Source: GCA-002726655 sp046582185 (lineage in GTDB: Bacteria; Pseudomonadota; Gammaproteobacteria; Pseudomonadales; Azotimanducaceae). Taken from it: a stretch of 64,000 bases of DNA. Of this stretch, positions 34,463 to 43,538 are shown in pieces. Made by a program: the position numbers and the translations under genes. The notes below the pieces were generated by a model. The model searched no databases. It was given only the letters and a program-made list of their open reading frames with translations, and was not told the origin of the DNA. Positions within the stretch are counted from its first letter, which is position 1, and each line of letters opens with the position of its first letter. The stretch spans positions 62,001-126,000 of the forward strand of contig JAYGEX010000002.1 in assembly GCA_046582185.1 (NCBI GenBank), in the 5' to 3' direction.

Positions 34463-36077
34463 ATGTTGGAGGAACTAATATGGTGTTGCTTGCATGATCA
34501 AGCAGATCTGGATAATCAAGATTGTAATGCAGGCCGCGACTCTCTTTGCGCCGGATTGCGCTCTGGATAATCAGGTCGGCCACCACGATGAGATTTCTTA
34601 ACTCCAGCAAGTCATTGCTGATGCGATAATTGCTGTAGTATTCGGTTACTTCCTGATTGAGCAATTGCACTCGCCGCCGTGCACGCTGAAGGCGTTTGTC
34701 CGTCCGAACGATGCCGACGTAATCCCACATAAAACGTCGAAGCTCTTCCCAGTTGTGGGAGATAATCACGTCTTCATCAGAGTTCGTCACCTGGCTTTCA
34801 TCCCAGGGGGGTATGGCGATTTCGCTGTAATTCCCTTGTGGATCCTGGCCGTGTTCCTGTTCTTCGATATGTTTTGCCGCGGCTCTGGCAAACACCATAC
34901 ATTCCAGAAGAGAATTGCTGGCCATTCGATTAGCGCCGTGAAGGCCTGTAAAGCTGGATTCGCCCACGGCATAAAGATTTGGCAGGTCCGTCAGGCCATT
35001 CATGTCAGTCACTATGCCGCCGCAGGTGTAATGTGCCGCAGGAACAATCGGAATGGGAGAGGTAGTAATGTCGATGCCCAGTTCGAGGCAGCGACGATAG
35101 ATATTTGGAAAGTGTGACTTGATGAATTCGGGATCCTGGTGGCTAATGTCCAGATAAACGCAATCGCAACCAAGCCGTTTCATCTCATGGTCGATGGCGC
35201 GGGCGACAATATCCCGTGGCGCCAGCTCTTCCTTATCATCGAACTTCTTCATAAATGGCGTGCCGTCGGGCAGCACCAACTTTGCACCTTCTCCGCGAAG
35301 GGCTTCCGAGATCAGGAAGGATTTTGTATCCGGGTGGTAGAGACAGGTCGGGTGAAACTGATTGAATTCAAGATTGCCTATTCGGCAACCCGCGCGCCAG
35401 GCCATTGCTATGCCATCACCGGAAGCAGTGTCTGGATTGCTGGTATACAGGTAGACCTTACTCGCGCCTCCTGTTGCGAGGATCACGTATCGTGCGCGAA
35501 ATAGCTCTACCTGTCCGGTCTCCAGGTTTAGGGCATAGGCACCCAGGCAATTGTTGCCTTTGTGGCCAATTTTATCTTTGGTAATCAGATCTACAGCGAC
35601 ATATTTTTTGAATATTTCGACGTTGGAATGAGTGCTGAGTTGATCGCTCAGGGTTGTGGCTATTTCCCTGCCCGTTGCATCCGCGGCATGAATAACCCGG
35701 CGATGGCTGTGTCCGCCTTCCTTGGTTAAATGGAACTCAGTGGTGCCATCTGGCTGTGTCTCGGTATCAAAATTGACGCCGAGCTCGATAAGCCAGTTGA
35801 TAACTTCGGGACTCCTTTCAACGGTAAAACGCACAACATCCCGGTCACACAGGCCTGCACCGGCGATCAGCGTATCTTCAATATGTGATTCGACGCTATC
35901 ATATTCGTCGAGAACAGCAGCAACGCCGCCCTGTGCGTAGTAAGTTGAACCCTCGTTGGGTTCGTCTTTACACAACATGGCAATATTGAATTCTTTGCCC
36001 AGTTGTAAGGCCAGGGTCATACCGGCAGCGCCGCTGCCAATAATCAGCACGTCATGGGTATGTTTGGGTTTATGCAA
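34455..36077 (-). CDS. nadB: L-aspartate oxidase
   Basis: FAD flavoenzyme that oxidises aspartate to iminoaspartate, the first step of de novo NAD synthesis with NadA. 540 residues. FAD motif VLIIGSGAAGMTLALQLG at the N-terminus, then STYYAQGGVAAVL, EGGHSHRRVIHAADATG, and LYAVGESSFTGLHGANRMAS, all characteristic of NadB rather than SdhA/FrdA; the C-terminal helical domain follows. nadB next to rpoE in divergent orientation is the usual gammaproteobacterial arrangement. Confidence 0.95.
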   Translation of the reverse strand: MHKPKHTHDVLIIGSGAAGMTLALQLGKEFNIAMLCKDEPNEGSTYYAQGGVAAVLDEYDSVESHIEDTLIAGAGLCDRDVVRFTVERSPEVINWLIELGVNFDTETQPDGTTEFHLTKEGGHSHRRVIHAADATGREIATTLSDQLSTHSNVEIFKKYVAVDLITKDKIGHKGNNCLGAYALNLETGQVELFRARYVILATGGASKVYLYTSNPDTASGDGIAMAWRAGCRIGNLEFNQFHPTCLYHPDTKSFLISEALRGEGAKLVLPDGTPFMKKFDDKEELAPRDIVARAIDHEMKRLGCDCVYLDISHQDPEFIKSHFPNIYRRCLELGIDITTSPIPIVPAAHYTCGGIVTDMNGLTDLPNLYAVGESSFTGLHGANRMASNSLLECMVFARAAAKHIEEQEHGQDPQGNYSEIAIPPWDESQVTNSDEDVIISHNWEELRRFMWDYVGIVRTDKRLQRARRRVQLLNQEVTEYYSNYRISNDLLELRNLIVVADLIIQSAIRRKESRGLHYNLDYPDLLDHASNTILVPPTYG

Positions 36078-36232
36078 GGCTGATTACCCTTTAACCGCGA
36101 TACAAATATTCGTTTTACGAATATTCGTGGTGACAATGTTCCTGGTGATAATGTCCAGCAGCATTTCTAAACAGTTCCTCTAATTACCTTTAGCCTGATT
36201 GGTAATGGTAACACCATCAACTTGCCACGCTT

Positions 36233-36490
36233 CTAATCTGTTCCCGTATTGAGTGCTTCGCCATATTTTGCACTGCAAAGCTTTGCTATCATGTGCTGCA
36301 GCTGATCTGTTTGCTTATGAAGAATAAAAAATAGGCTCAGCAACAGTGTATAGACCAAAGTTGAATAGATGAGATAAGGCAGAAAGATCCATAGGCGAGC
36401 TGGAAGAAGCTGTCTGAAGGGGATTGCCCGACAGAAATTACCCGGGAGAACCAGAGAACTTCTGAGTTCATCGAGAGTCCTATAGAACAT
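36233..36490 (-). CDS. Possible small membrane protein (85 aa), unknown
   Basis: In the nadB/rpoE gap a minus-strand frame starts at ATG 36490 and encodes a basic N-terminus, one strong hydrophobic segment (LWIFLPYLIYSTLVYTLLLS) and a polar C-terminus. I do not recognise it. It looks like a one-helix membrane protein, but no ribosome site is visible and its start lies over the candidate rpoE promoter, so it may be chance. Confidence 0.35.
   Translation of the reverse strand: MFYRTLDELRSSLVLPGNFCRAIPFRQLLPARLWIFLPYLIYSTLVYTLLLSLFFILHKQTDQLQHMIAKLCSAKYGEALNTGTD
36456..36482 (+). promoter_or_regulatory. Candidate sigma-E-type promoter upstream of rpoE
   Basis: GAACTT at 36456-36461 and GTCCTA at 36477-36482, spaced 15 bp, resemble the sigma-E consensus (GGAACTT, about 16 bp, TCTRA-like -10). 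The start site would be about 70 bp before the rpoE GTG. Positive autoregulation of rpoE by its own promoter is the known pattern in this operon. Confidence 0.4.
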
Positions 36491-36560
36491 GGAGCGTTGT
36501 AGAAATTAAGCTGACAAAAACATATTCGTGGTGCCAGGTTTGTGGCTTAAGGAGACGCGG

Positions 36561-37136
36561 GTGAAACTCCAGCTGGCAGAAGATCAGCAACTCGTTGAGC
36601 GGGTTCAACGTGGTGACAAGCATGCCTTCGATTTGTTGGTGCTTAAGTATCAACACAAAATTGTGGGTCTGGTGAGCCGTTACCTCAAGGATCAAAGTGA
36701 GGTGCTGGATGTTACTCAGGAGGCATTTATAAAGGCCTATAGGGCATTGCCAAGGTTTAGAGGAGATAGTCAGTTTTATACTTGGCTATATCGAATTGCC
36801 ATCAATACAGCCAAAAATTATCTGGTTTCCAGGGCCAGAAGACCACCGGCTAGAGATATTGATGTTGCCGATGGGGAATTTCAGGACAATTCTGCTGTCC
36901 TAAGAGATATCGAGAATCCAGAGAATGCTCTGGCGACCGAACAACTGAGAACAGTAATCTATCAGGCAATCGACGATCTGCCGGATGAATTGAAGGTTGC
37001 AGTCACTTTACGCGAGTTTGAAGGTCTTAGTTATGAAGAGATCGCGGAGGTCATGGAATGCCCGGTTGGCACAGTGAGATCGCGCATCTTCAGGGCCAGG
37101 GAAGCGATAGAAAAAAAGATTGTGGCGATTGGATAG
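36561..37136 (+). CDS. rpoE: RNA polymerase sigma factor RpoE/AlgU
   Basis: Envelope-stress ECF sigma factor of 191 residues, identical in length to E. coli RpoE. Region 2 (KYQHKIVGLVSRYLKD, EAFIKAYRALPRFRGDSQFY, TWLYRIAINTAKNYL) recognises the -10 element and region 4 (LREFEGLSYEEIAEVMECPV, GTVRSRIFRAREAI) the -35. I chose GTG 36561 because AAGGAG lies six bases before it; a GTG at 36528 is less likely. rseA, rseB, rseC and mucD follow, all in one direction. Confidence 0.96.
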   Translation: MKLQLAEDQQLVERVQRGDKHAFDLLVLKYQHKIVGLVSRYLKDQSEVLDVTQEAFIKAYRALPRFRGDSQFYTWLYRIAINTAKNYLVSRARRPPARDIDVADGEFQDNSAVLRDIENPENALATEQLRTVIYQAIDDLPDELKVAVTLREFEGLSYEEIAEVMECPVGTVRSRIFRAREAIEKKIVAIG

Positions 37137-37172
37137 CCACATATATATTGTAAGGAAGGTGAAAGAGGGTAA

Positions 37173-37850
37173 ATGGTAACAGAACAGACCAAGGAATTGT
37201 TGTCGGCTTTTATGGACGGCGAGGCAAGTGAAATAGAGCATCATCGATTGCTCAGGCAAATGGCTGATGATGATTCGCTCATGGATGTTTGGGTCTCCTA
37301 CCACGAGACACGCCGTGCCATTCGTCAGCCCCTGGCTCATTCTGCCATGAGCTTGAACGGCCAGCAGCACCGGGAACTGCATCATCGAATCAGTTCTGCG
37401 ATTAGCGAGGATGATAGCTACGATAGTGAGAGCAGCGACAAGGTCGCATCCATTGCCAGGCCTGTCTTGACATCATCGTCTTCTGCGTTCGCCTTTAAGC
37501 CTGCTTCTGCACTGGCTATTGCAGCATCCCTTGTTGTCGCAGTATTTGTAGGTACGCAGCTTCCCTCCTACGAGGATGCAGGTGAATCAGCGAATGGGCT
37601 TGCGATTCAATCTTCGCAGTCTGCAACCACCGCAATTCCGGTGCAAACTGTAAGCACTCTATCCGCGAACAGTTCGTTAGTAACAGAATTTGCGTCGGGA
37701 AATGAACCCATGTCGGAAAATTCGGAACTAATGGAATTAGATGAAGAGCGTCAAAAGAGATTGCGCGCCTACTTGAACGAGCACGAAAGAATGTCCAGAT
37801 TCAGGTCCAATCAACAATTGGTCACTTATCCAGATCCATCACGGCCGTAG
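37173..37850 (+). CDS. rseA: Sigma-E anti-sigma factor RseA/MucA
   Basis: Single-pass inner membrane anti-sigma factor, 225 residues. The N-terminal cytoplasmic domain (about 1-75: ELLSAFMDGEASEIEHHRLL, then WVSYHETRRAIR) binds and holds RpoE. One membrane helix spans about 112-130 (ALAIAASLVVAVFVGTQL), and the periplasmic part ends in a charged helix (RLRAYLNEHERMSRF) where RseB would bind. Stress-triggered cleavage by DegS and RseP, not in this window, frees RpoE. Ribosome site GAGGG before ATG. Confidence 0.92.
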   Translation: MVTEQTKELLSAFMDGEASEIEHHRLLRQMADDDSLMDVWVSYHETRRAIRQPLAHSAMSLNGQQHRELHHRISSAISEDDSYDSESSDKVASIARPVLTSSSSAFAFKPASALAIAASLVVAVFVGTQLPSYEDAGESANGLAIQSSQSATTAIPVQTVSTLSANSSLVTEFASGNEPMSENSELMELDEERQKRLRAYLNEHERMSRFRSNQQLVTYPDPSRP

Positions 37851-37865
37851 AGAATTCCAGCGAAG

Positions 37866-38921
37866 ATGACTTTTATGGGGCAAGCAAGCACAGGACGAGC
37901 AAATAAAGGGCAAGCAAATACCAGCCTGGTAAAACGCTCGATCTCAATTCGTCTGATACCTGTATTTTTGATGTCAGTACTCTGCAGTCCCATAGTTGCT
38001 GCAGAAGTAGAAGAGTCTGAGGCAACTGGCTGGTTAAATAAGATGGCCGTTTCACTGCATGAGCAGGACTACGAAGGTACATTTACCTATATGCGCGGGA
38101 GTAACTTCACCGCCATGGAGATTGCTCATAAATTTCAGGATGGCAAGGAGCTAGAGCGCCTCCTGCAACTAAATGGCGAGAAGCTTGAAATTATGCGGGT
38201 AGATGACGAGATCGTTTGCTACCACGAAAATTCCGAGCATGTCGATCTGGATCACCACGTTCCAATGGGTCCATTTAGTAGTGCCTTCAGTGAGAAATTA
38301 ACGGCCTACCAGGAATTTTATCGGTTCTCTCTGCATGGCGAGGGCCGGATAGCGGGCAGACCGGTAATCAAATTAGCGGTATCTCCAAAATATAGTGATC
38401 GTTATGGATATCGACTGTGGCTGGACAAAGAAACAGGGCTGTTGCTTCAATCCCATTTGATCGATGTGGATACCCGCAAGATAAGAGAGATCTTCCAGTT
38501 CTCGGCGATCAGGCTAGGCGATGCAGTAAGTGAGGATATGCTGTTGTCATCGCTGCATGCAGATGCAATTCAGCACCGATTGTCAGGTGAAGTGGTAAAT
38601 CATGTCGAGGATGTTTCAGTTAAACCCCAATGGCGCGTAGCATGGGTGCCAAATGGCTTCAGGGCAATTCAGGTTTCGGGTTCAAACCGTCTGCATTTCA
38701 CTGATGGCCTGGCGACCTTTTCTATTTTTATAGAACATACGGGTGCTGAAGGTTCTGGATCGAGTCAGTCCAATCTTCCCGCTATAGCGACACAGGTTGG
38801 GGGCACGGTTGTCATTTCCCGGCCTTTAGTTGGTGCGCTGGGCCAGATTACCGTCATCGGCGAAGTCCCGATCACCACTGCTCGCAGAGTGGCGGAGTCT
38901 GTTGAGCCGGTTATTTATTGA
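37866..38921 (+). CDS. rseB: Sigma-E regulator RseB/MucB
   Basis: Periplasmic protein that binds RseA and senses lipopolysaccharide and misfolded proteins. 351 residues. The signal peptide core is at about 28-45 (LIPVFLMSVLCSPIVAA). The large N-terminal MucB/RseB lipoprotein-like domain (HEQDYEGTFTYMRGSNFTAM, AGRPVIKLAVSPKYSDRYGY, RLWLDKETGLLLQSHLID) and the small C-terminal domain (WRVAWVPNGFRAI, FSIFIEH) are complete. Residues 5-19 are a five-residue repeat (GQAST, GRANK, GQANT) encoded by a 15 bp tandem repeat, extending the n-region before the signal core. Confidence 0.9.
   Translation: MTFMGQASTGRANKGQANTSLVKRSISIRLIPVFLMSVLCSPIVAAEVEESEATGWLNKMAVSLHEQDYEGTFTYMRGSNFTAMEIAHKFQDGKELERLLQLNGEKLEIMRVDDEIVCYHENSEHVDLDHHVPMGPFSSAFSEKLTAYQEFYRFSLHGEGRIAGRPVIKLAVSPKYSDRYGYRLWLDKETGLLLQSHLIDVDTRKIREIFQFSAIRLGDAVSEDMLLSSLHADAIQHRLSGEVVNHVEDVSVKPQWRVAWVPNGFRAIQVSGSNRLHFTDGLATFSIFIEHTGAEGSGSSQSNLPAIATQVGGTVVISRPLVGALGQITVIGEVPITTARRVAESVEPVIY
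37878..37922 (+). repeat. 15 bp tandem repeat at the rseB N-terminus
   Basis: GGGCAAGCAAGCACA, GGACGAGCAAATAAA and GGGCAAGCAAATACC, three head-to-tail copies beginning 12 bp after the ATG. They encode GQAST, GRANK and GQANT. Confidence 0.8.
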
Positions 38922-39367
38922 TCAAACGCCCATCAAGTAAAAATCCATTCGTGTTATCTACCACAGCCAGAGTCATTCGCCATAGCGCTAAAAGAGTTTC
39001 GCAATTCGCTTCGCGAAGCCCGTCGTCGAAGATCGCTCTCAATGATCAAGCTGTTACCCATGTTCAGATATCTCCTATTGGCTGTGCCGGGTGTTCTTCA
39101 AGATGTCAGGAGCAGACGGTAATCGAAATTCCCGGGTCTTACACTGAAGATCTGGAGTTGATGCTGTCAACTGAAGACCAGTTAATATTGCTGTTACATT
39201 CCCTGTTACTTCCCCTTGCGGGTTTTATATTGGGGGCAAGCATTGGGCAATGGATGGGATGGCACGAAATAGCCGTGCTTGGGTGTGCTTTGCTTGTGAT
39301 GTTGTTGTCTGTCTTTATGTGCAAGCAACAGGCTTATTCAAAAATCAAAATACTCGAGGTAAATTAA
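38918..39367 (+). CDS. rseC: SoxR-reducing/sigma-E regulator RseC/MucC
   Basis: Inner membrane protein of 149 residues. An N-terminal Cys-rich motif (QISPIGCAGCSSRCQEQTV, family CxxCxxxC) is followed by a beta segment and two membrane helices (LILLLHSLLLPLAGFILGAS and IAVLGCALLVMLLSVFMC), the RseC layout. The start is probably TTG 38918, overlapping the rseB stop by four bases. Role: modulates RseA and, in E. coli, helps reduce SoxR. Confidence 0.88.
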   Translation: MIKRPSSKNPFVLSTTARVIRHSAKRVSQFASRSPSSKIALNDQAVTHVQISPIGCAGCSSRCQEQTVIEIPGSYTEDLELMLSTEDQLILLLHSLLLPLAGFILGASIGQWMGWHEIAVLGCALLVMLLSVFMCKQQAYSKIKILEVN

Positions 39368-40732
39368 TTGAAGTGTTTATATAAAGCCGCTGCCGTTCTC
39401 GGCCTGCTTCTGATGACATTAAATTTGCAGGCAGCGCTGCCAGAATTTACTGAACTGGTTAAAAGAGTATCGCCGTCCGTTGTTAACATCACCGCCACAC
39501 GAAAGCTAACGAATAACAGAAACCAGTTTGATCGTGAGGAAAAGCCGGACTTTTTTCGAAGATTCTTCCGTGATATGCCGAGGGGCCAAGCGCCAAGGCC
39601 GGCGGCAGGTTCTGGTTTTATCATTTCCAGCGACGGCTATATTCTTACTAATAATCATGTCATAGATGGCGCCGACGAAATAATTGTGGCTTTGAGTGAT
39701 CGCAGAGAGCGCATAGCAACGCTGGTCGGCGCTGACCCGGTGTCTGATCTGGCCTTACTGAAAATAGATGCAGACAATTTACCTGTTCTGGAAATTGGCA
39801 ACTCAGAAAAGTTGGAGGTTGGTGAATGGGTGGTAGCCATTGGTTCGCCCTTCGGCTTTGAGCTTAGCGTTACTCAGGGGATTGTCAGTGCCAAAGGGCG
39901 TAGCTTGCCGGAGCAGGGTGGTAACTACGTTCCCTTTATCCAAACCGATGTAGCGATAAACCCGGGGAATTCCGGCGGGCCACTGTTTGACCTGAGTGGT
40001 AAAGTGGTTGGTATCAATTCCCAGATATTCACTCGCTCCGGCGGATATATGGGCCTGTCATTTGCGATTCCAATTGATGTAGCCATGGAAGTCGTTGAAC
40101 AGCTAAAGACAGATGGCAAGGTATCCAGGGGCTGGTTGGGCGTCCTGATCCAACGTGTAGATCATGACCTTGCGGAGTCCTTCGGCCTTGAGCGTCCATC
40201 CGGTGCCTTGATAACGCAGATTTTTGCCGATAGTCCTGCCGAGCACGGTGGCCTCAGGGAAGGTGACATAATTCTCGAGTTTAATAACAAACAGATCGAT
40301 CTGTCTTCCGATTTGCCCCATCTGGTTGGACGCACCAAGGCAGAATCGGATGCTCTGTTGCTGATTGTCAGAAATGGTGAAAGGCAGGAAGTCACCATTA
40401 AAATTGGCGCATTGCCGGATAGTCCCGGGCGGGAACCCTCTCGCTCCGCGGTCTCGGGGAATAGGATTGGTGTGGACGTTGAGAACCTCAATGACGACGA
40501 CAAAGACAGGCTAGGCGTTTCAAAGGGTGTCCTCGTCATCGGTGTATCCTCAGGCCCCGGGCGAACCGGTGGCGTTGAGCGGGGTGATGTGATTACTACG
40601 CTTGATAGTCAGTGGGTCGATAGTGTCGAGGATTTCGAAGCTCTGGTAGACAAGCTGGATGCAGGGGTCGCGATTCCCCTGAGGATTGTCCGCAATGAAC
40701 GACCCGAATTCCTCGTCATCAAAATCAACTAA
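39368..40732 (+). CDS. mucD: Periplasmic serine protease MucD (DegP/HtrA family)
   Basis: 454 residues. Signal peptide 1-22 (VLGLLLMTLNLQA-A). Trypsin-like domain with catalytic triad H97 (TNNHVIDGA), D127 (PVSDLALLK) and S202 (NPGNSGGPLF), then two PDZ domains (about 275-350 and 370-450: SPAEHGGLREGDIILEFNNK and VERGDVITTLDSQWV). It degrades misfolded envelope proteins. TTG start at 39368 directly after rseC. Location after rseC identifies it as MucD. Confidence 0.95.
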   Translation: MKCLYKAAAVLGLLLMTLNLQAALPEFTELVKRVSPSVVNITATRKLTNNRNQFDREEKPDFFRRFFRDMPRGQAPRPAAGSGFIISSDGYILTNNHVIDGADEIIVALSDRRERIATLVGADPVSDLALLKIDADNLPVLEIGNSEKLEVGEWVVAIGSPFGFELSVTQGIVSAKGRSLPEQGGNYVPFIQTDVAINPGNSGGPLFDLSGKVVGINSQIFTRSGGYMGLSFAIPIDVAMEVVEQLKTDGKVSRGWLGVLIQRVDHDLAESFGLERPSGALITQIFADSPAEHGGLREGDIILEFNNKQIDLSSDLPHLVGRTKAESDALLLIVRNGERQEVTIKIGALPDSPGREPSRSAVSGNRIGVDVENLNDDDKDRLGVSKGVLVIGVSSGPGRTGGVERGDVITTLDSQWVDSVEDFEALVDKLDAGVAIPLRIVRNERPEFLVIKIN

Positions 40733-40752
40733 GCTCTAGGGCCTGTAGCGAG

Positions 40753-40777
40753 CCCTGCTCACCAGTGAGGAGCAGGG
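40753..40777 (+). terminator. Hairpin downstream of mucD
   Basis: CCCTGCTC and GAGCAGGG form a perfect eight-pair stem around a nine-base loop, 21 bp after the mucD stop and 96 bp before lepA. There is no T-run, so it could be an attenuating hairpin or a non-classical terminator between the rpoE operon and the lepA operon. Confidence 0.55.
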
Positions 40778-40872
40778 TAATTGCGCTGACCAGAAAGTCA
40801 CTGTTTTCAATGGCTTATACTTGATTATTCCTTTAGAATTCACGCCTTTTTCTTGGGTCCCAGAATCATACC

Positions 40873-42675
40873 GTGGAAGTCAGTCCCGAACATATTAGAA
40901 ATTTCTCGATTATTGCCCACATCGATCATGGGAAGTCGACGCTTGCTGATCGCTTTATCCAAATGTGTGGTGGCTTGAGCGAACGGGAGATGGAGAATCA
41001 GGTGCTCGACTCGATGGACATCGAGCGTGAGCGTGGCATAACAATTAAGGCTCAAAGCGTCACCCTGATGTACGACTCTGATGATGGAAATACATATCAG
41101 TTCAATATCATCGACACCCCTGGACACGTCGATTTCACCTACGAAGTTTCACGCTCCATGGCAGCCTGTGAAGGTGCGCTGCTGATTGTTGATGCAGCTC
41201 AAGGTGTTGAGGCGCAGTCGGTGGCAAATTGTTATACGGCAATTGAGCAGGGTCTCGAAGTATTGCCAGTCCTCAATAAAATAGATTTGCCCCAGGCTGA
41301 CCCGGATCGGGTTTGCCAGGAGATTGAAGAGATTATAGGCATTGATGCAACCGGCGCATTGCACGTAAGTGCCAAGAGTGGCCAGGGTGTTAAAGAGCTC
41401 CTGGAGGAAATTATCAGAGAAATACCCCCTCCGAAAGATTATCGCGATGAACCATTGCAAGCGCTGATTATTGACTCCTGGTTTGACAACTATCTGGGTG
41501 TGGTTTCACTGGTCCGGGTTGTTAAGGGTAAAATTTCGGTTAAGGATAAAATTATCCTCAAGTCCATTGGCAAGGCGCACCAGGTTGATTCTGTTGGTGT
41601 ATTTACGCCCAACCGCAAGGAGACCGGAATTCTACGTGCCGGCGAAGTTGGCTTTGTGGTTGCTGGCATCAAAGTCGTAACCGGTGCCCCTGTGGGTGAT
41701 ACGATTGCCCTCTCCAGCTCAAGTGATGTACCGGCTCTACCGGGTTTTGAAAAAATAAAACCTCAGGTATACGCTGGCATGTTTACCGTCAGTGCAGACG
41801 ACTACAACGGCTTTCGAGATGCTTTGGAAAAGCTCACCTTAAATGATGCGTCTCTTGCCTATGAGCCGGAGAGCTCTGATGCCCTGGGAAATGGTTTCAG
41901 ATGTGGTTTCCTGGGTATGCTGCATATGGAGATTGTTCAGGAGCGTTTGGAGAGAGAATATAATCTGGATCTCATTACCTCTGCTCCCACCGTGGTGTAC
42001 GAGGTGCTGACGAAGAAAGGTGATGTGATGAAGGTGGATAATCCATCCCAATTACCCGATCCTTCGATCATTGCCGAGATGCGGGAGCCTATTGTCCAGG
42101 CAAATATACTGGTGCCCGCGGAACATCTGGGTAATGTAATCACCTTGTGCGTTGAGCGCAGAGGCGTGCAGAAAGATATGCAGTTCGTAGGAAAACAGGT
42201 AGCTGTTACTTACGATCTTCCCATGAGTGAAGTCGTTCTGGACTTTTTTGATCGCCTGAAGTCTGTTTCAAGAGGTTATGCATCCCTGGATTATAGTTTT
42301 GTCAGATTCGAAGCCAGTAATCTGGTTCGGCTTGATGTGCTGATCAATGGTGATAAGGTTGATGCGCTTGCGGTCATTGTTCATGGCGACGACGCAAAAG
42401 GAAAAGGGTTTTCCCTGACGAAGAAGATGAAGGAACTTATCCCCAGGCAAATGTTTGATGTTGCAATCCAGGCCGCAATTGGCGGGCAGATAGTGGCGAG
42501 GCAAACAGTGAAGGCGCTTCGTAAAAATGTTACTGCCAAATGTTATGGCGGCGACATTACGCGAAAAAAGAAATTGTTGGAGAAGCAGAAAGCAGGAAAG
42601 AAAAGAATGAAACAGGTAGGGAGTGTGGAAATTCCTCAGGAAGCATTCCTTGCGGTATTACAGGTAGATAAGTAG
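40873..42675 (+). CDS. lepA: Elongation factor 4 (LepA)
   Basis: Ribosome-associated GTPase of 600 residues. GTPase motifs: AHIDHGKSTLADRF (G1), RGITIKAQS (G2), DTPGHVDFTYEV (G3), NKIDLPQADP (G4) and SAKSGQGV (G5). EF-G-like domains follow and the LepA-specific C-terminal domain (QMFDVAIQAAIGGQIVARQT, then KAGKKRMKQVGSVEIPQEAF) is complete. GTG start at 40873. lepB overlaps its stop by one base. Confidence 0.97.
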   Translation: MEVSPEHIRNFSIIAHIDHGKSTLADRFIQMCGGLSEREMENQVLDSMDIERERGITIKAQSVTLMYDSDDGNTYQFNIIDTPGHVDFTYEVSRSMAACEGALLIVDAAQGVEAQSVANCYTAIEQGLEVLPVLNKIDLPQADPDRVCQEIEEIIGIDATGALHVSAKSGQGVKELLEEIIREIPPPKDYRDEPLQALIIDSWFDNYLGVVSLVRVVKGKISVKDKIILKSIGKAHQVDSVGVFTPNRKETGILRAGEVGFVVAGIKVVTGAPVGDTIALSSSSDVPALPGFEKIKPQVYAGMFTVSADDYNGFRDALEKLTLNDASLAYEPESSDALGNGFRCGFLGMLHMEIVQERLEREYNLDLITSAPTVVYEVLTKKGDVMKVDNPSQLPDPSIIAEMREPIVQANILVPAEHLGNVITLCVERRGVQKDMQFVGKQVAVTYDLPMSEVVLDFFDRLKSVSRGYASLDYSFVRFEASNLVRLDVLINGDKVDALAVIVHGDDAKGKGFSLTKKMKELIPRQMFDVAIQAAIGGQIVARQTVKALRKNVTAKCYGGDITRKKKLLEKQKAGKKRMKQVGSVEIPQEAFLAVLQVDK

Positions 42676-43487
42676 TGAGCGTAAATTTCCCTCTGGTACT
42701 GGTATTAGGTACAGCATTTACAGGTTTGGTATGGCTACTCGATGTTTTTTTACTTAAACCAAGGCGAGAATTAGCTGCAGGTTTGGTCCGGGAAGGCCTG
42801 GATGCTTCCAGGGCATCCAGGGAGGCGGCCGAGAAGTTATTGAAAGAGCCCATGCTAGTGGAGTATTCAATATCGTTTTTCCCGGTACTCGCGATTGTTC
42901 TTGTGCTCAGATCTTTCCTGTTCGAACCCTTTCAGATTCCCACTGGTTCAATGATACCTACCCTGGCAGTGGGTGATTTCATCCTTGTTAACAAGTATGC
43001 CTATGGCATCAGGTTGCCGGTAATCGGGACAAAGATATTTGACATGGATGAGCCGAAGAATGGCGATGTCATGGTCTTTATCCCGCCCCACGAAGATGAA
43101 TACTTTATCAAGCGCGTTGTTGGTATTCCTGGTGATAGAGTGAGGTATGAGGACAAAACCATCTATATAAACAACGAAGAGCAGGCGCAGGTGTTTGTTG
43201 CGCAAATACCCCCGGATAGTCCTCGTTACCTGGTCTACAAAGAGACCATCGGCGGTATTGAGCACCAGATACATCTTAATCCTTACAGGGATACAAGAAC
43301 CCTGGAATGGGTGATTCCCGAGGGACACTACTTTATGATGGGGGACAACAGAGATCAGAGTAGCGATAGTCGATATTGGGGGCTGGCCGAAGAAGATAAG
43401 ATCGTAGGTAAGGCAATAGCTGTCTGGCTCCATAAAGAACCAGGTTTAAGACTGCCAGAGTTTTCGAGAAATAGGTGGATCCAATGA
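42675..43487 (+). CDS. lepB: Signal peptidase I
   Basis: Removes signal peptides from exported proteins; 270 residues. Two N-terminal membrane segments (about 5-22 and 58-80), catalytic Ser in QIPTGSMIPTLAVGDFILVN, catalytic Lys in DEYFIKRVVGIPGD, and the C-terminal box FMMGDNRDQSSDSRYWG. GTG start overlapping the lepA TAG (TAGTG), so coupled. A dispersed repeat copy lies between it and the next gene. Confidence 0.96.
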   Translation: MSVNFPLVLVLGTAFTGLVWLLDVFLLKPRRELAAGLVREGLDASRASREAAEKLLKEPMLVEYSISFFPVLAIVLVLRSFLFEPFQIPTGSMIPTLAVGDFILVNKYAYGIRLPVIGTKIFDMDEPKNGDVMVFIPPHEDEYFIKRVVGIPGDRVRYEDKTIYINNEEQAQVFVAQIPPDSPRYLVYKETIGGIEHQIHLNPYRDTRTLEWVIPEGHYFMMGDNRDQSSDSRYWGLAEEDKIVGKAIAVWLHKEPGLRLPEFSRNRWIQ

Positions 43488-43538
43488 TCAAAGATTACTG
43501 TTAACTAGTCCCGGCTGTCCTGGAGTCCAGATTAGAAC

